Below, piece after piece: positions 10,010 through 22,251 of a stretch of DNA of 64,000 bases. The notes under the pieces are model-generated. The model worked only from the letters and a program-made list of their open reading frames with translations, was not told the DNA's origin and did not search any database. The DNA comes from Cryptomeria japonica (taxonomy: Eukaryota; Streptophyta; Pinopsida; Cupressales; Cupressaceae), in assembly GCF_030272615.1 (NCBI RefSeq), contig NC_081415.1:418223757-418287756 (forward strand), in the 5' to 3' direction. A program made the position numbers and the translations under genes. Position 1 is the first letter of the stretch; each line of letters opens with the position of its first letter.

Positions 10010-10329
10010 TGTTGTCGGGAATAATCATTATGTTATGTTGTTATATTAAGTTTATGTTGTTGTCGGTAATAATGAGTTACAATGGTCAGTTAGTTAGCTG
10101 ACGGGTAGCTAGTTGGAGTCGCGACGGTTGTGTCGCACCCCTTCGGGTATTATATATTGTGTACCTTTTCTTCGAAGTAGGATCATGTTAGTCGTGTCAG
10201 ATGTAATGTTATAAGCACTTATTGTACATGGACTGTGGAATTAATACAGAGGTTGGTTATTTAATATATTTCCATTATGTTCTGTGCATTTACTTTCTGC
10301 ATTTAACCGTTTACCCGAGAGGGCAAACA
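10010..10329 (+). repeat. Element A 3' LTR, 320 bp
   Basis: Begins TGTTGTCGGGAATAATCA and ends GGGCAAACA; followed by the target duplication caagg. A TATA-like tattatatattgtg lies near 10148. The LINE ORF1 frame resumes immediately after it. Confidence 0.85.
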
Positions 10330-10334
10330 CAAGG

Positions 10335-10768
10335 ATCTGGTCCCGTCATTAGTAAAGCTGAAGCGAACCATTTAATGGAAGAGGCCCTAGATAGGGTAGA
10401 AAAAGTTATGGAAGCCTTGGAAGCGACTAAGAAAGAATAGCAAAAGGATCAAGTTGGTGGTGGTGGTGCAAAAGACGTTGATGTTGGGATGCAATAAAAG
10501 GAGGGGGGTGTCAAGTTATACAAACAATGATTCTAATGGTATGTCCTGGGAGGAGGAAGAGGATGTATGGGGTTTGGTGGATGAGGAAGGTATAGCGGAG
10601 GTTCAAACTATTAATCAAACAGATTCACATGTCCTGAAAGCCTGTTTGGGGGAAAAGAAATCAAGAGGGTGGAAACCCAATAGAGTCTGGTTGGCAATGG
10701 CAGGTAGTGCTAAGGGGAAATGTAAGTTATCAGTAGGGAAGGGGGCATCCCTTCCCGAAGGGAAATGA
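10335..10768 (+). pseudogene. LINE copy 1 ORF1 relic, C-terminal part
   Basis: Continues the frame broken by element A: SGPVISKAEANHLMEEALDR (helical), a stop, then in another frame MSWEEEEDVWGLVDEEG, followed by KKSRGWKPNR and AGSAKGKCKLSVGKGASLPE. Acidic then basic C-terminus. LINE copy 3 has the same ending (KKKRGPK, then AGNAAGQSKLRSGKVYAFSL). The ORF1 stop tga (10766-10768) overlaps the ORF2 atg (10765-10767). Confidence 0.7.
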
Positions 10769-13700
10769 AAATCATAAGCTAGAATGTCAGGGGATGCAAT
10801 GCCCCTGACAAGAGGTGTTTGATCAAGGATGGGTTTAATCAAATGAAGCCAGAGTTAGTGTGTTTACAAGAAATGAAGTTGAGCTTGGAAGATGCAGGAA
10901 ATTAGATGAGATACTGAATGTCGTGGTCAGAGATTTTCTCGGAGGTGAATGGTTTAGCAGGCGGTCTTGGTATTCTTTGGAATTTGACATCCTTAAATGT
11001 GGAAGAATTTGTGAATGCTCAATTTTGGTAACTTTGTAAGGCTCACTCTTTCAAGTTAAATTGCGACTTCTTTATTTTAATTTTTTATGGACCTACTAAG
11101 ACCCGACTCCAACCAGAAGTTTGGTGACAATTATTCTTGATACTTCAAAACTTAGCGAATGAGTTGGTTATTTTGGGTGGAGATTTTAATGCAACCATGG
11201 AAATGGCAGATAAGAAAGGGGGGAGAGTGGGCTTTAGTAGTTCGCAGGTGGAATTCCAAAATTTTGTTGTACCAATGGTTTGAGGGAGATTAAAACCTAT
11301 GGTGGTGCCTTTACCTGGACTAATAGACGGTGGGGTTCAGGGCACATAGCAAAGAAACTGGATAGGATTTTCCTAGGAGGTAAATGGGATAACAAACCAT
11401 TGTCTGAAGTAGCCATTAAGCCAATTGTTGCCTCCAATCATTTTCCAATTGAGTTGCTCGTCGTGCTTGACAACGCTCCTATCAGGTGCCCTTTTAAGTT
11501 TGAAAAGATGTGGCTACAGGATAGTGGCCTTTCAGATTTAGTGAAACAGTGGTGGGTCGAGGCTCTGTTAACTGTGGGAACTCATGCTTTTAATTTTTTT
11601 TAAAATTTGTAGTTTTTAAAAGAGAAGTTGAAGGAATGGAATAGGATTAAATTTGGAAAAAAAAAATTCTAACAAAGCTGCTCTAGAATCAGAATCAAGT
11701 GCGATCTAGGTGACCATTACGAATCAAGGAATGACAACAATAATTTTTAATAAGGAAAAGATCCTGAAAAGTAAATATGGTAGAGAGGAGATGTTTTGGA
11801 GGTAGAAGTCTCAGGAGTGCTAGTTAAAAGAAGGAGATCGCAACACAAAAAATTTCCATAACTCAGACGAAGTTCAAAGATCTTGGAATAAGGTTACCTC
11901 AATTAGAGTAAGGGATAACACAAACTTGGATAGTGTGGAAGCCATTAATAAAGAGGCAGTGGAGTTTTTTCAAGATTTACTGAAAAAAATGAGGAGCTTA
12001 ATGATCAGAAGCAGAATTTGTTGCTGGCTAATATCCCCAAAATTATCACTGATAGTCAAAATCGGGCCCTATATAGGTCTATTACCTTGGAGGAAGTTAA
12101 GAAGGTTGTGTTTTTTATGCTTGGGGACAAACCTCCGGGTCCTGACGGGTTTCCTACTTTCTCTTTTCATCACTTTTGGGAGGTTGTTGGATAGGAGGTA
12201 TGGCTAGTGGTGGAGGAATCCAATAGAGTGCTTGTGCAGCCAAGGAGTTAAATTGCACTTTCATTGCTTTGATACCTAAAGTCGAGAAGGTTGAGACTTT
12301 TAGTGATTTTTGGCCTATCTCCTTATGTAATACTCTATATAAAGTGATTACTAAGATCATTATGAACAGAATGAAACCAATCTTGCAGAGTATCATCTCA
12401 AAAGAACATAGTGGTTTTATACCTGACAAGTCTATCGTGGAAGGCACAATCATTGCTCATGAAGTCATCCATACAATGAGGAAAAAAAAGGTGGACCGAA
12501 TGTTGGTTAAGTTGGATATTAGGAAATCTTATGATATGGTGGATCGGTCTTTCTTACTCCAGGTTTTGAAAGGCTTTGGGTTTGCTGAACCTTGGTTGAA
12601 TTGGGTGAATGCTTGTATTGGTGGGCCTTGGTTTTCAGTTTTGGTTAATGGTAGTCCATAAGGTTTTTTCTAGTCTTCAAGAGGACTTAGGTAGGGGGAT
12701 CCTCTGTCTCCCTTTCTCTTTATAATCCTAGCTGAGGCCTTAGGGAGACTTATCCAAAGCTTGAGAAATAGTGGAAAGTGGAAGGGCATTAATATTGCAT
12801 CTAGCATGGCACCTTCAACGCACCAACAATTTGTTGATGATACCATCCTTTTTGGGGAAGCCTTGCTTAGAGAACCTTGAGTTATCAAGAAGGTCATTGC
12901 TTCTTTCTGTGGGGCCTCGGGTCCACAGGTTAATTGGGCCAAGTTGGATATCTTTTTCTTCAACACCCCTTTGGAGAAGCAGAGAGAAATTGTTAGGATC
13001 ATTGGGGTTAAAGCAGTGAGTTTACTGGGAAGATTCTTAGGTACCCCTCTTTTTGGGGGTATCAATAGAGTAGATTGGTGGATTGTTGTGTAAATAAGCT
13101 GGAGGGATGGAAGAGTAAATGGATTTCATGGGCTAGTAGGTTATTGATGTTAAAGTCAGTTTTGTCTCCCATTCCAATTTGTTCTATGTCATGTTTAAAA
13201 ATCCCTGAGAAAGTTGTAAGAGTCATAAATCAACATATGAGGAAAAAAATTTTGGAATGAAAAAAGTGATCGAGATAAAATCCCACTAGTGGCCTGGGAT
13301 AAGCTATGCCAACCCAAGGAGTCTGGGGGTGCAGATTTGCAAGATTGGAGTCTCTTGAATGAAGCAATGGGAATAAAACTCATTTGGAAAATGTACCTAA
13401 AACCTGAATAAAAATGGGTCCAAATTCAAGCCCATAAGTATCCGGATTCTCAACACAGGGAGAGAATTCTCCCTATTCGTGATCCACCTAAAGGCTCAAC
13501 CATTTGGAATTTCCTTGTCTCTTGTAGGAAAGTGATCACAGATCATTTGACATGGCAATTGGGGAATGGGGAGAAAGCAGATTTTTGGAAAGACTCGTGG
13601 GATGGAAGGCCAGCTCTTTCCTTGCGGGATGAAGTTGAGGCCATTAAATAAGTGGCGGAGAAGCACTGGGGATCGAAGGTATGTGATTATATGAAGAATT

Positions 13701-14378
13701 CGAGAAGGAATGGAGGTGGAAGGATGTTAGGACACTTCCTTTTTCTCCTAATCATTTAGCTTTGTTTGAAAGTAATTTAAAGGAGTGAAAACCATATCTC
13801 TCAGCCAAGGAGGATATTTTAAGATGGTTCGGTTAAAATTCAAGGATGCACTTGATTAAGGTAGGCTATAAGTTGGTAGAGGAAGCAATGACCATTGAGG
13901 ATTGGTCGACTAGACTGTGTTGGGACTCAAAATGTCTCCCAAAAGATGGGGTTTTTGCTTGGTTGGTAATGAAAGGGGGATTTTAACTAGAGATAGACTT
14001 AGCAAGCTGAGTTTTAATGGCCCATTTTAGTGTGTAATGTGTAAAGAAGTGAGTGAATCCTTAGATCATCTGCTATTGAACTGTAAAATGGCACAAAGTG
14101 TCTGGAAGTTTTTATTGCAAAAAGTTTCCTAGGAAATACCATTACCGACTAAGGTGATTGACTTGTTTAAGAGTTGGTTTGAAGAAAACATTAAATCGGT
14201 GTAGTCTTCTATTTGATTTGTTTCTCCCTCCATGGTTGTGTGGGAGATTTGGAAAGAAAGAAAGAGACAAATTTTTCAAGACAAGGAAGAGCGAACAAAG
14301 AAGTTGTGTGATAGAGTAGAAAGGGTGATTTTAGAAGTTGTCTCTGCTTCAACAGGCTGTCATAATATTGCTAAGTAT
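10765..14378 (+). pseudogene. LINE copy 1 ORF2 relic: endonuclease, reverse transcriptase, zf-RVT
   Basis: ORF2 nicks the target DNA and reverse-transcribes the element RNA. The endonuclease starts at MKIIS-stop-NVRGCNAPDK and keeps a VCLQEMK motif (for QET), ILIFYGPTKT, LGGDFNATM and TWTNRRWGS. The reverse transcriptase follows from about 12090: PPGPDGFP, FSDFWPISLCNTLYKVITKI, EHSGFIPDKSI, VKLDIRKSYDMVDRSFL, GDPLSPFLF and FVDD at 12830-12841 (catalytic box, normally F/Y-A-D-D). A zf-RVT-like part lies at 13860-14130. A WEIWKER...QIFQDKEE segment precedes the cut by element B at 14384. Numerous stops and shifts mean it is inactive. Confidence 0.8.
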
Positions 14379-14383
14379 CCTTT

Positions 14384-15665
14384 TGTAGCGTCCTAAAATT
14401 GCGACACTTGCAATTTCGACTGCATTTTGGTCTTCACGATGGCGACACAACACGCAACCTGAATGGAGACCCCGAAACTTGATTACGACATTGAAAACTG
14501 CATTTTTCAAGCACCCTGGCCCGAACCTCCTTGCACCCTGCTGTCCCGGGAGGTGGGACCAGAGCGCCCAGCGCCCTGGTCCTTCAAGACCAGGGCGCCC
14601 AACGCCCTGGTCCCCCAGGACCATGGTGCCCAGCGCCCTGGTCCCTGGGCCTATTTTGGGCCCGGTCTCCTAAGGGGTCTCGGGTCTTTTTGTTTGCAAT
14701 TTGGAAAATAAACTTTCCTGGTCGGCCTAAGGTCGGGAAAATCAGTCTATCAGCCCTAATTGACAAGTATATAAACTACATTTTCCTCTTTCATTCGATA
14801 TGATGGAAAAGGCGTGGAAACTATACTCAAGCATTCAAGCATTCAAGCATTCCTTCAAGCAATTGATCATTTCAAGTCTCCATTCAAGGCTAAGTGTTGC
14901 ATTCAAGACAAGGATTCAACCATTGAAGAGGAGATCACATACTACATACTACATACTACATGCTACATACAACATACAAACATACAACAAACAACAACAT
15001 CTAAACCTTCGCACATAAGGATACAAACATCCTTAGAACAAGGTATTAGTACTTGTTTTACAGTCATTTACATTTACAGCACTTGCTCATTTCTTGGTTA
15101 ATTCCAAAACCGGGGTTTGACCTAATGGCAAACCCCTAATCCCTAACCCCCCAATCGTCTTCGCTTTTCTGTGTGTAGGTTGCAGGTACGCGGCTGAAAT
15201 TGAAGATCTGGAATCCTTGTGCAGAGACGAACAGATCCCCCTTCGTTTCGCGGATTTTTCGGAGGACCGTGGCGCCGGGCGCCATCGTCCCGACAACTTT
15301 TGCTCAAATTTGCAGGACAGCACCGTATCGACATTTTACTGCTAATTCCAGGTCCGCAGCTTCATACTGTATTCCTATCTCAGTTTATAAGCGAATTTTT
15401 CTCACTTTCTATGCATTCCTAGCTTAATCTTCCTATCAACATTCTTTACAAAAGAGGGTAGCCTTGTTGTCATAACCCTTGAAACTCATTTAGCATCCAA
15501 TCTTGCATTGCGTGGGATTGGATCTTGTGGGTTTCAACCCCTCTTTTGAATGTAAAGTCTCTCCCCTAAGTGAAAACCATCAACCCTAGTGAACCTCCCT
15601 TCTCTCTCCTTGAAGTTGGAAGAGGGGAGAGCAACTAGGGTTCGATCGCGATTTTCCGCTTTACA
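14384..15665 (+). repeat. Element B 5' LTR, 1,282 bp
   Basis: TGTAGCGTCCTAAAATTGCG at the start, cgctttaca at the end. A TATA box, tatataaac, lies near 14768. Contains the 31-bp GC minisatellite (14556-14643), a cattcaag repeat near 14833 and a catacta repeat near 14940. Confidence 0.9.
14556..14643 (+). repeat. 31-bp GC minisatellite in the 5' LTR of element B
   Basis: Three units of the type gacc(a)...gcgcccagcgccctggtcc, about 31 bp apart. The 3' LTR has only one unit (near 21200), so copy number changed in one LTR after insertion. Each unit begins ggacca and ends tggtcc, so it can form a hairpin. Confidence 0.85.
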
Positions 15666-15668
15666 TTT

Positions 15669-15683
15669 TGGTGAACCCGATGT
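15669..15683 (+). promoter_or_regulatory. Element B primer-binding-site candidate
   Basis: tggtgaacccgatgt starts three bases after the 5' LTR (tttaca, ttt). The TGG start fits pairing with a tRNA 3' CCA end. The tRNA is not identified. Elements C and D have similarly placed sequences (tggtgatcctgac, tggcatgcccagtg). Confidence 0.6.
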
Positions 15684-16848
15684 GAACATCCTTTCTGATT
15701 ATTCATGCTTAGATCTGAAAATTGATTCCTTGATTACATTTCCATGTTTGATCTTTTGCGAAATTTTAGAGGTTAATTGCATAAAAACCCTAAATTTTCT
15801 TTTTAGTAATTAAACTTGTGAAATGTTTAATTGTTAATGCTTGTTTCAGATCTGCCCTTCTATTACAAATTATCAATTCATATTTGTGCTTTAATTTTGA
15901 AAATTAGGTGGTTAAGTGTCAAAACCCTAATTTTTGAAACCCTCTTGATTCAACCTTTGTCTGACAATTTCACTGATCAAAACATCTCCAAATCAGCTGT
16001 AACTTTGGATTCCGCAATAAAATCACAATATCTTTCATCCCTGAAAATTTGGAAAAAAGTTGCGAGGACCGTGTGCACTCCGAGCGCCATCGTCCCCGAC
16101 ATTTTTTTCGAAATTTCGGGAGCGAGATCTTACTGTATTTTCCTGCTAAAATCCAGAATTTTGGCTGATTTTATCAATTTTAACACCTTCAAAATTACAG
16201 TCAAAGTTGGTCTTGCGATTGCTTGGATTAACGCTTCTAATCATTCAAAAATTGTTGAAATTGAAATTTGTGTCAAAATTGTGTTTCTTACAGTCCTAAA
16301 TCTGAAAAGTGTGTTATCATTCATTCGAAATTTCAGTGATTTATTCAAATTTTTGCAATTTGTGACTTTTGAAATTAAGTGCTTAATTACAACAACTTTG
16401 ATTTCCGCTTTCAAAATTGAATTTTGCGTGAAATTGAGTCAATTCTTAAAATTTCAAAACTTGCATTGCTTTTGACATTCCCTCTAAAATCATAAAATTC
16501 AAAATTTCAGTTTCCCTCTCTTTTTCAAAATTCAAATTTTGCATTTTTCGACAATCTTGGTAGGGTTCAATTTTGAGATTGCAACTTTAATTTGGCCTAC
16601 CTACAGATCGTAAAATCACTCAATTTTTTCAGATTAGCTTTAAAATCATCATACCTTTCATCCCTGCAAATTTCGAAAAAAGTTGCAAGGACCGTGTTGC
16701 ACTCCGAGCGCCACCGTCCCGGACATTTTTTCCGAAATTTCGGGAGACTGTCGTGATTGCATTTAACAGCTTAAATCCAGAAGATTGGCTGATTTTACTG
16801 AAAATTGCTACCTCTAAATTCAAAACTTTCTCTCTCTCTCTCTAGTGC
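15684..16848 (+). other. Element B leader with an internal 150-bp duplication
   Basis: Untranslated. A module of aaagttgc, aggaccgtg, actccgagcgcca, cgtccc and gaaatttcgggag, followed by ttttactg and tccaga, occurs at about 16040-16190 and again at about 16660-16815. A third, weaker version lies in the LTR (15255-15350). The region ends with a (ct)n run just before the gag atg at 16849. A 214-codon frame at 15831-16475 is AT-driven and does not look like a protein family. Confidence 0.6.
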
Positions 16849-19800
16849 ATGAGTTTTACAACAATAAGCCCTACTTACACTATTCCCGTTAGACGAAGCC
16901 GTAGAATTAAGTCTTTCCGAGGTTTAACTACTGAGGAAATGGAACCTAATTTGAATAGCCTTTTTAACGAGGACATGGGTAATTCCTCTAATCCTCCTAA
17001 TGATGAAGAAGCTCTCCATGAGGTTTCTGTAGAACAACTTTCAAAATTGGATAACCAATTTGACGATTTTCGACAGTGGATGTCTCAAGAATACCCCGAT
17101 AGTCAAGATCTTCCTTTAATTGAGGGTCTAAAACGTATGCTTCAAAGTGATAAGAATGGAATTGATATTTTGCGTGGTATTGCAAACATTGTGGATTCAA
17201 ATGTGATGCCTATGAAAAGTTGTGCCGAAACCTTAGGTTATACACAACCTCCTACTCAAGACAATCATTCTATTCCTTTGATGACTTCTATTGCTAGCAT
17301 ACCTACCTTTACATCAAACATAATGGCTACTTCTACACAAGACATTACTCCTATGATCACCAGTCAGGGGGGCAATCCCCCTTCTTCGATCAACCCTCTT
17401 CCTTCATTTAATCCGATTTCTTCATTCGTTCCTTCAATGAGTGTTCCTCTTATATCTCCACAAATGAACATGATGCAAGGGGGCAATTCGTTTAACCATT
17501 CCATTCCTCCTTGTAGTGTTCCTCCTGTCCAATCATCTCCTATGACTAATTATCATAGAGTCCCACCACCTTACTCTTTACCTTCTTTCAATAACATAAC
17601 ACCTCCATCTCAATCTAACACGTCTAATATGAACTCTTCGACTGAAGCGACCATTAACAATCTTGCACAAACTGTCTCTTCTTTATAGCAACAAATTGCA
17701 TCTATGAATCAATCTAAGTTTAGTGTGCCCACATTTGACGTTGCGAGCCCACTTTCTCTTGACATTGTCCGAGCTATTCCTCCTAAACATGTTGAAATCC
17801 CGCATTTGGAACTTTATAATGGTAAAGGAGATCCTCTAACACATGTTAAGACTTTTCAAACAATTTGTACTGATTTTGCTTATGACCAAAGGTTGCTTGC
17901 AAAACTGTTTACTAGAACATTAAGAGACAAAGCCCTACAATGGTATTGCTCGTTGCCTTCTTATTCTATTACTTCTTTCGAACAACTTGCAAATGCTTTC
18001 ATTCAACAATTTCAAAACAATATAAGTCCTAAAGTTACTTTGATTGATTTAATGCATTGTAAACAAGGTGTTAAAGAAAAAGTGACTGATTTCATTGGTA
18101 GATATAAGCATTTGTATGCTCAAATTTCTTTTCCAGTGCCTGACAATGATATTCAAAGAATCTTTATTTCTAATTTACAAAAAGATATTTGAGACAAACT
18201 TCTATTTTTTGAGTTTACTTCTTTCCAACAGTTGTGTGCAACTCTTCACAATTATCAACTGACTGTGAGTCAAATGGAACAATCACATCCTATGGCTCCG
18301 AGTGATAAGGGTGATAGCAGTCAACAACCATTTGGGAAGTTTAAACCCAACAGAGATTCCATCAAATTCAATGAAAACATCATCAACAACAATGTGAATG
18401 CAACATCAGGTGTGCCTCCTATTTCTAAATTTTTCAAGAAAGAAAGAAAGTATACTCCTTTGAATGAATCATTGCATAGTATTATGAATAAGTTATTGGA
18501 ACAAAATGTGCTTACTCTTCCTCCTATAAGACAAATTGATCCTGCAAAGATTACTTCACCTTATTTTGATAACAAAGCCTTTTGTCAATTTCATCGTCAG
18601 CCTGGGCATGATACTGAAAAATGTTTTTCTTTAAAGGGTAAAATTCAAGATTTGATTGATAATAATACTATCTCTGTTTCTAGAGTGAATGATAAAGGCA
18701 ACACATCTGTAGCTCCTCCTAACCAAAATCTTCAGATTTTCACTAATCCATTACCTTCTCATACCTCTAATGCAATTGAGGCTAATGATTCCTCTCTCTC
18801 ATCTGATGGTCTTGTGTCTATGACTCCGAATGTGATTAACTTTGTAGAGCAGCAAGAAAATCCTAAAGAACCTTCCATCACATTTGATTCTAGTGAAACC
18901 ATTAGGGCACCTGATGGTCCTTTATACATAGTTGCAAAAGTCAAGAATACACCTTGCCGTGGAGTGCTTATTGATCCTTCGTGCATGGTTAATGTTATTA
19001 CTGAAGAATTTCTTTTTACTTTGCAATTGAATCAAGTGATATATGACAAAACAGATGTGATTGTGAAACTATTTGATGCATTTTCTTCTCCTGCAATTGG
19101 TTCTATTACATTGCCTATTGAGGTCCATAACAAATCCCTTGATGTGAACTTTGCTATTATTCCATCTTCCGAACAATTTCGTGTGAAGCTTGGCTATCCT
19201 TGGCTATCTTCCATGGAAGCTATTGCTTCTCCTATACATAAGTGTTTGAAATTTCCCCATAATGGTGAAGTTGTTACTGTCAATCATAGTCTTTTTAAAC
19301 CAGCTGAAAGAACCTCTAGTGTTCCTATTGATTACTTTTGGCCTAAACAATTCCAATCTCTTCCCCCGCGAAGTGATCATCTTTTCAAATCTTATCAAAA
19401 ATGGAAAACAGATATGATCCTATCTTTAAGTGAACCTAGAACACCTAAACTTGATATTCCTATCGTTCTTGAGAAGGAAGTTCTTCCTTTGAAAGATAAA
19501 ACTAATGTCTTTCCTCAAGAAGATTCTCAACCCATTCCTATGGATGTGACTATGTCTATGCCTAATAAACCTTCTAAAAGTAGACCTATACCTCCTCGTC
19601 ATGATGGACTTGGTCTTCTTCCTAAACCAAATATTCCTCCTTTGTATGGAGCAGTCCCTCCTCCTTCTTTTTATAGAGAGAAGAGACCTTCTTCTTCTCC
19701 TATTATCCAGCCTAAGAGACCACAACCTAAACACCCAAGTGATAAGGATGAGAACATTCCTCCTCCTCAATCTTCTCCACTTCCTACTAAGACTAGACGA

Positions 19801-20292
19801 AATCGTTCTGCACGTGAACGCCGACGAAAGCGTCATCTTAGAGCTCAAGCAGCTGCTTCTCAAACTTTGCAATCTCCAAAAACACCTTCAACAAGTATTA
19901 TTCCATTTTCTCCTCAACCGACGATTGAGCCGAAATCTCCTAAACATAAGATGCATGATGGTCTTGATCCTGTGCGAGTTAAAGATCCTATTTTTATAAA
20001 TCTTGATGATGATATAGATGAAAATGTTATGCATGATGAAAATGTTACTTCTCTTGCTTCTGATAGTGAATATGAACTTGTTGATATTGATAACTATTTA
20101 TCTAATGAATTTTCTAAAGCACTTATCCTAGCTCCTAGACAAGAACAACGTGGCTTGGAACATGAACATAGCCCTTGTTTGGATCTTGTGATAGCTCCAT
20201 CTGCTGTGTTGGATGTTCCTCCTCTAGCGTGTTCCCTGCCTTCCCGAAACATTGATCAGGAAGATCGGGGGGTAGATGACGTGCTAGACTAG
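16849..20292 (+). pseudogene. gag: Element B gag-protease polyprotein (two in-frame stops)
   Basis: One frame throughout, broken only by tag at 17686-17688 and tga at 18190-18192. The N-terminus carries RRSRRIKSFRGLTTEE, followed by a Ser/Pro/Asn/Met-rich region. The capsid (Retrotrans_gag-like) part has HLELYNGKGDPLTHVKTFQ, DKALQWYCSLP and VTDFIGRYKHLY. A CCHC-like unit CQFHRQPGHDTEKCFSLKGK lies near 18590. The retropepsin-like domain spans about 18900-19300 with GVLIDPSCMVNVI (active site changed, D-P-S) and KLGYPWLSS. The long C-terminal extension is proline-rich, with a basic patch TRRNRSARERRRKRHLRAQ and an acidic tail. It ends at tag 20290-20292 with no pol after it. Confidence 0.82.
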
Positions 20293-21012
20293 TTACATTA
20301 GCATAGCAGATTCTCTCCTCCTCTCTTGTGTTACTTCTTCTATATGTTATTCTCATTCTTCTATTTGTTGTCCTTAGTGTTGTCTACTTGAGGACGATGC
20401 AAAGCATTGAGATCTCTTTTGGTCTCTCCCATGTTGACTCAAAAGACACATGTGTTCCCTTCTTCTAGGTGACCTTCCTTGATTGGGGAATGAAGAACAA
20501 TTATGCATACATACATATGATATACATGAATTATCATACAACATACTGACCCCGAGGAAAGCGAAGTCACCTCGTGCTTTGTGTCTATTATCCTTGGGCT
20601 TATCTCACACTTGGGGGCTAAATCCTTGTGATAACGTGCTCCTTTCCTTTCTCATTTCTTATATGTATCACTACCTTAAAGCAATCACCCCCGGTGAGGC
20701 GTGTGCGATCGCTTTAACGTAGGGGGGCATACATCCCGTTCATATCTTTTCAAGATACTTGAAAATTTCTTGGCGAACTTAGCTTTGCCTTGAAAATTTT
20801 TGGTATTCCTTTTGCATGACTCATAGTGAGGGAACCTTACTACTGACAGTCATGGTTCTCCCTCGCGATCTTCCCTTTTACTTTGTCAATCGAAGTCGTA
20901 AGATCCTTAGTCCACTGGGGGCTTGGTGTATCTTGCCTCCTTGACGTGGTGAAAGTCTTTCAATGTTGTTTCCTTGTACTTTACCGGAAGTATGAGCATA
21001 CATACTCCCGCT
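20293..21012 (+). other. Element B 3' untranslated region
   Basis: About 0.7 kb with stops in all frames between the gag-protease stop and the polypurine tract. Several cttgggggct / ctgggggctt / ggggggcat runs resemble the polypurine tract itself. No pol or extra ORF seen. Confidence 0.6.
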
Positions 21013-21027
21013 AAAGTGGGGGCTAAA
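21013..21027 (+). promoter_or_regulatory. Element B polypurine tract
   Basis: aaagtgggggctaaa directly precedes the 3' LTR (tgtagcg). The purine-rich stretch is in the position expected for plus-strand priming. Confidence 0.7.
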
Positions 21028-22246
21028 TGTAGCGTCCTAAAATTGCGACACTTGCAATTTCGACTGCATTTCGGTCTTCACGATGGTGACGCAACACGCA
21101 ACCTGAATGGAGACCCCGAAACCTGATTACGACACTGAAAACTGCATTTTTCAAGCACCCTGGCCTGAACCTCCTTGCACCCTGCTGTCCCGGGAGGTGG
21201 GACCAGAGCGCCCAGCGCCCTGGTCCCTAGGCCTATTTTGGGCCTAGTCTCCTAAGGGGTCTCGGGTCTTTTTGTTTGCAATTTGGAAAATAAACTTTCC
21301 TGGTCGGCCTAAGGTCGGGAAAATCAGTCTATCAGCCCTAATTGACAAGTATATAAACTACATTTTCCTCTTTCATTCGATATGATGGAAAAGGCGTGGA
21401 AACTATACTCAAGCATTCAAGCATTCCTTCAAGCAATTGATCATTTCAAGTCTCCATTCAAGGCTAAGTGTTGCATTCAAGACAAGGATTCAACCATTGA
21501 AGAGGAGATCACATACTACATACTACATACTACATACTACATGCTACATACAACATACAAACATACAACAAACAACAACATCTAAACCTTCGCACATAAG
21601 GATACAAACATCCTTAGAACAAGGTATTAGTACTTGTTTTACAATCATTTACATTTACAACACTTGCTCATTTCTTGGTTAATTCCAAAACCGGGGTTTG
21701 ACCTAATGGCAAACCCCTAATCCCTAACCCCCCAATCGTCTTCGCTTTTCTGTGTGTAGGTTGCAGGTACGCGGCTGAAATTGAAGATCTGGAATCCTTG
21801 TGCAGAGACGAACAGATCCCCCTTCGTTTCGCGGATTTTTCGGAGGACCATGGCGCCAGGCGCCATCGTCCCGACAACTTTTGCTCAAATTTGTAGGACA
21901 TCGTCGTATCGACATTTTACTGCTAATTCCAGGTCCGCAGCTTCATACTGTATTCCTATCTCAGTTTATAAGCGAATCTTTCTCACTTTCTATGCATTCC
22001 TAGCTTAATCTTCCTATCAACATTCTTTACAAAAGAGGGTAGCCTTGTTGTCATAACCCTTGAAACTCATTTAGCATCCAATCTTGCATTGCGTGGGATT
22101 GGATCTTGTGGGTTTCAACCCCTCTTTTGAATGTAAAGTCTCTCCCCTAAGTGAAAACCATCAACCTTAGTGAACCTCCCTTCTCTCTCCTTGGAGTTGG
22201 AAGAGGGGAGAGCAACTAGGGTTCGATCGCGATTTTCCGCTTTACA
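21028..22246 (+). repeat. Element B 3' LTR, 1,219 bp
   Basis: Same ends as the 5' LTR. It lacks two units of the 31-bp minisatellite and one cattcaag unit, and has one extra catacta unit. Followed by target duplication ccttt and then by LINE sequence. Confidence 0.9.
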
Positions 22247-22251
22247 CCTTT

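Larger units (their letters stand above)
4724..10329 (+). mobile_element. Ty3-type LTR element A (gag-protease, pol deleted)
   Basis: A 320-bp 3' LTR (10010-10329, TG...CA) matches the first 80 bases of the element (4724-4803). The 5-bp target duplication caagg lies at 4719-4723 and 10330-10334. Inside are gag with four zinc knuckles, a retropepsin-like domain, a short integrase tail, GC-rich non-coding DNA and a decayed coiled-coil frame. There is no reverse transcriptase, RNase H or integrase core, so it is non-autonomous. Its base composition is clearly more GC-rich than the surroundings. Confidence 0.88.
14384..22246 (+). mobile_element. Ty3-type LTR element B (gag-protease only)
   Basis: The LTRs are 14384-15665 and 21028-22246, both TGTAGCGTCC...TTTACA. 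The 5-bp target duplication ccttt lies at 14379-14383 and 22247-22251. The interior has a primer-site-like sequence, a long leader, one gag-protease frame of about 1,147 codons with two stops, a 0.7-kb untranslated part and a polypurine tract. No reverse transcriptase, RNase H or integrase. By eye the LTRs differ at about 20 positions plus three repeat-number changes, so this insertion is younger than the LINE it sits in. Confidence 0.9.

Noticed and set aside
15831-16475. 214-codon frame in the leader of element B
   Set aside because: Overlaps the duplicated leader module and is not shared between the two module copies in the same frame; looks like a chance frame.
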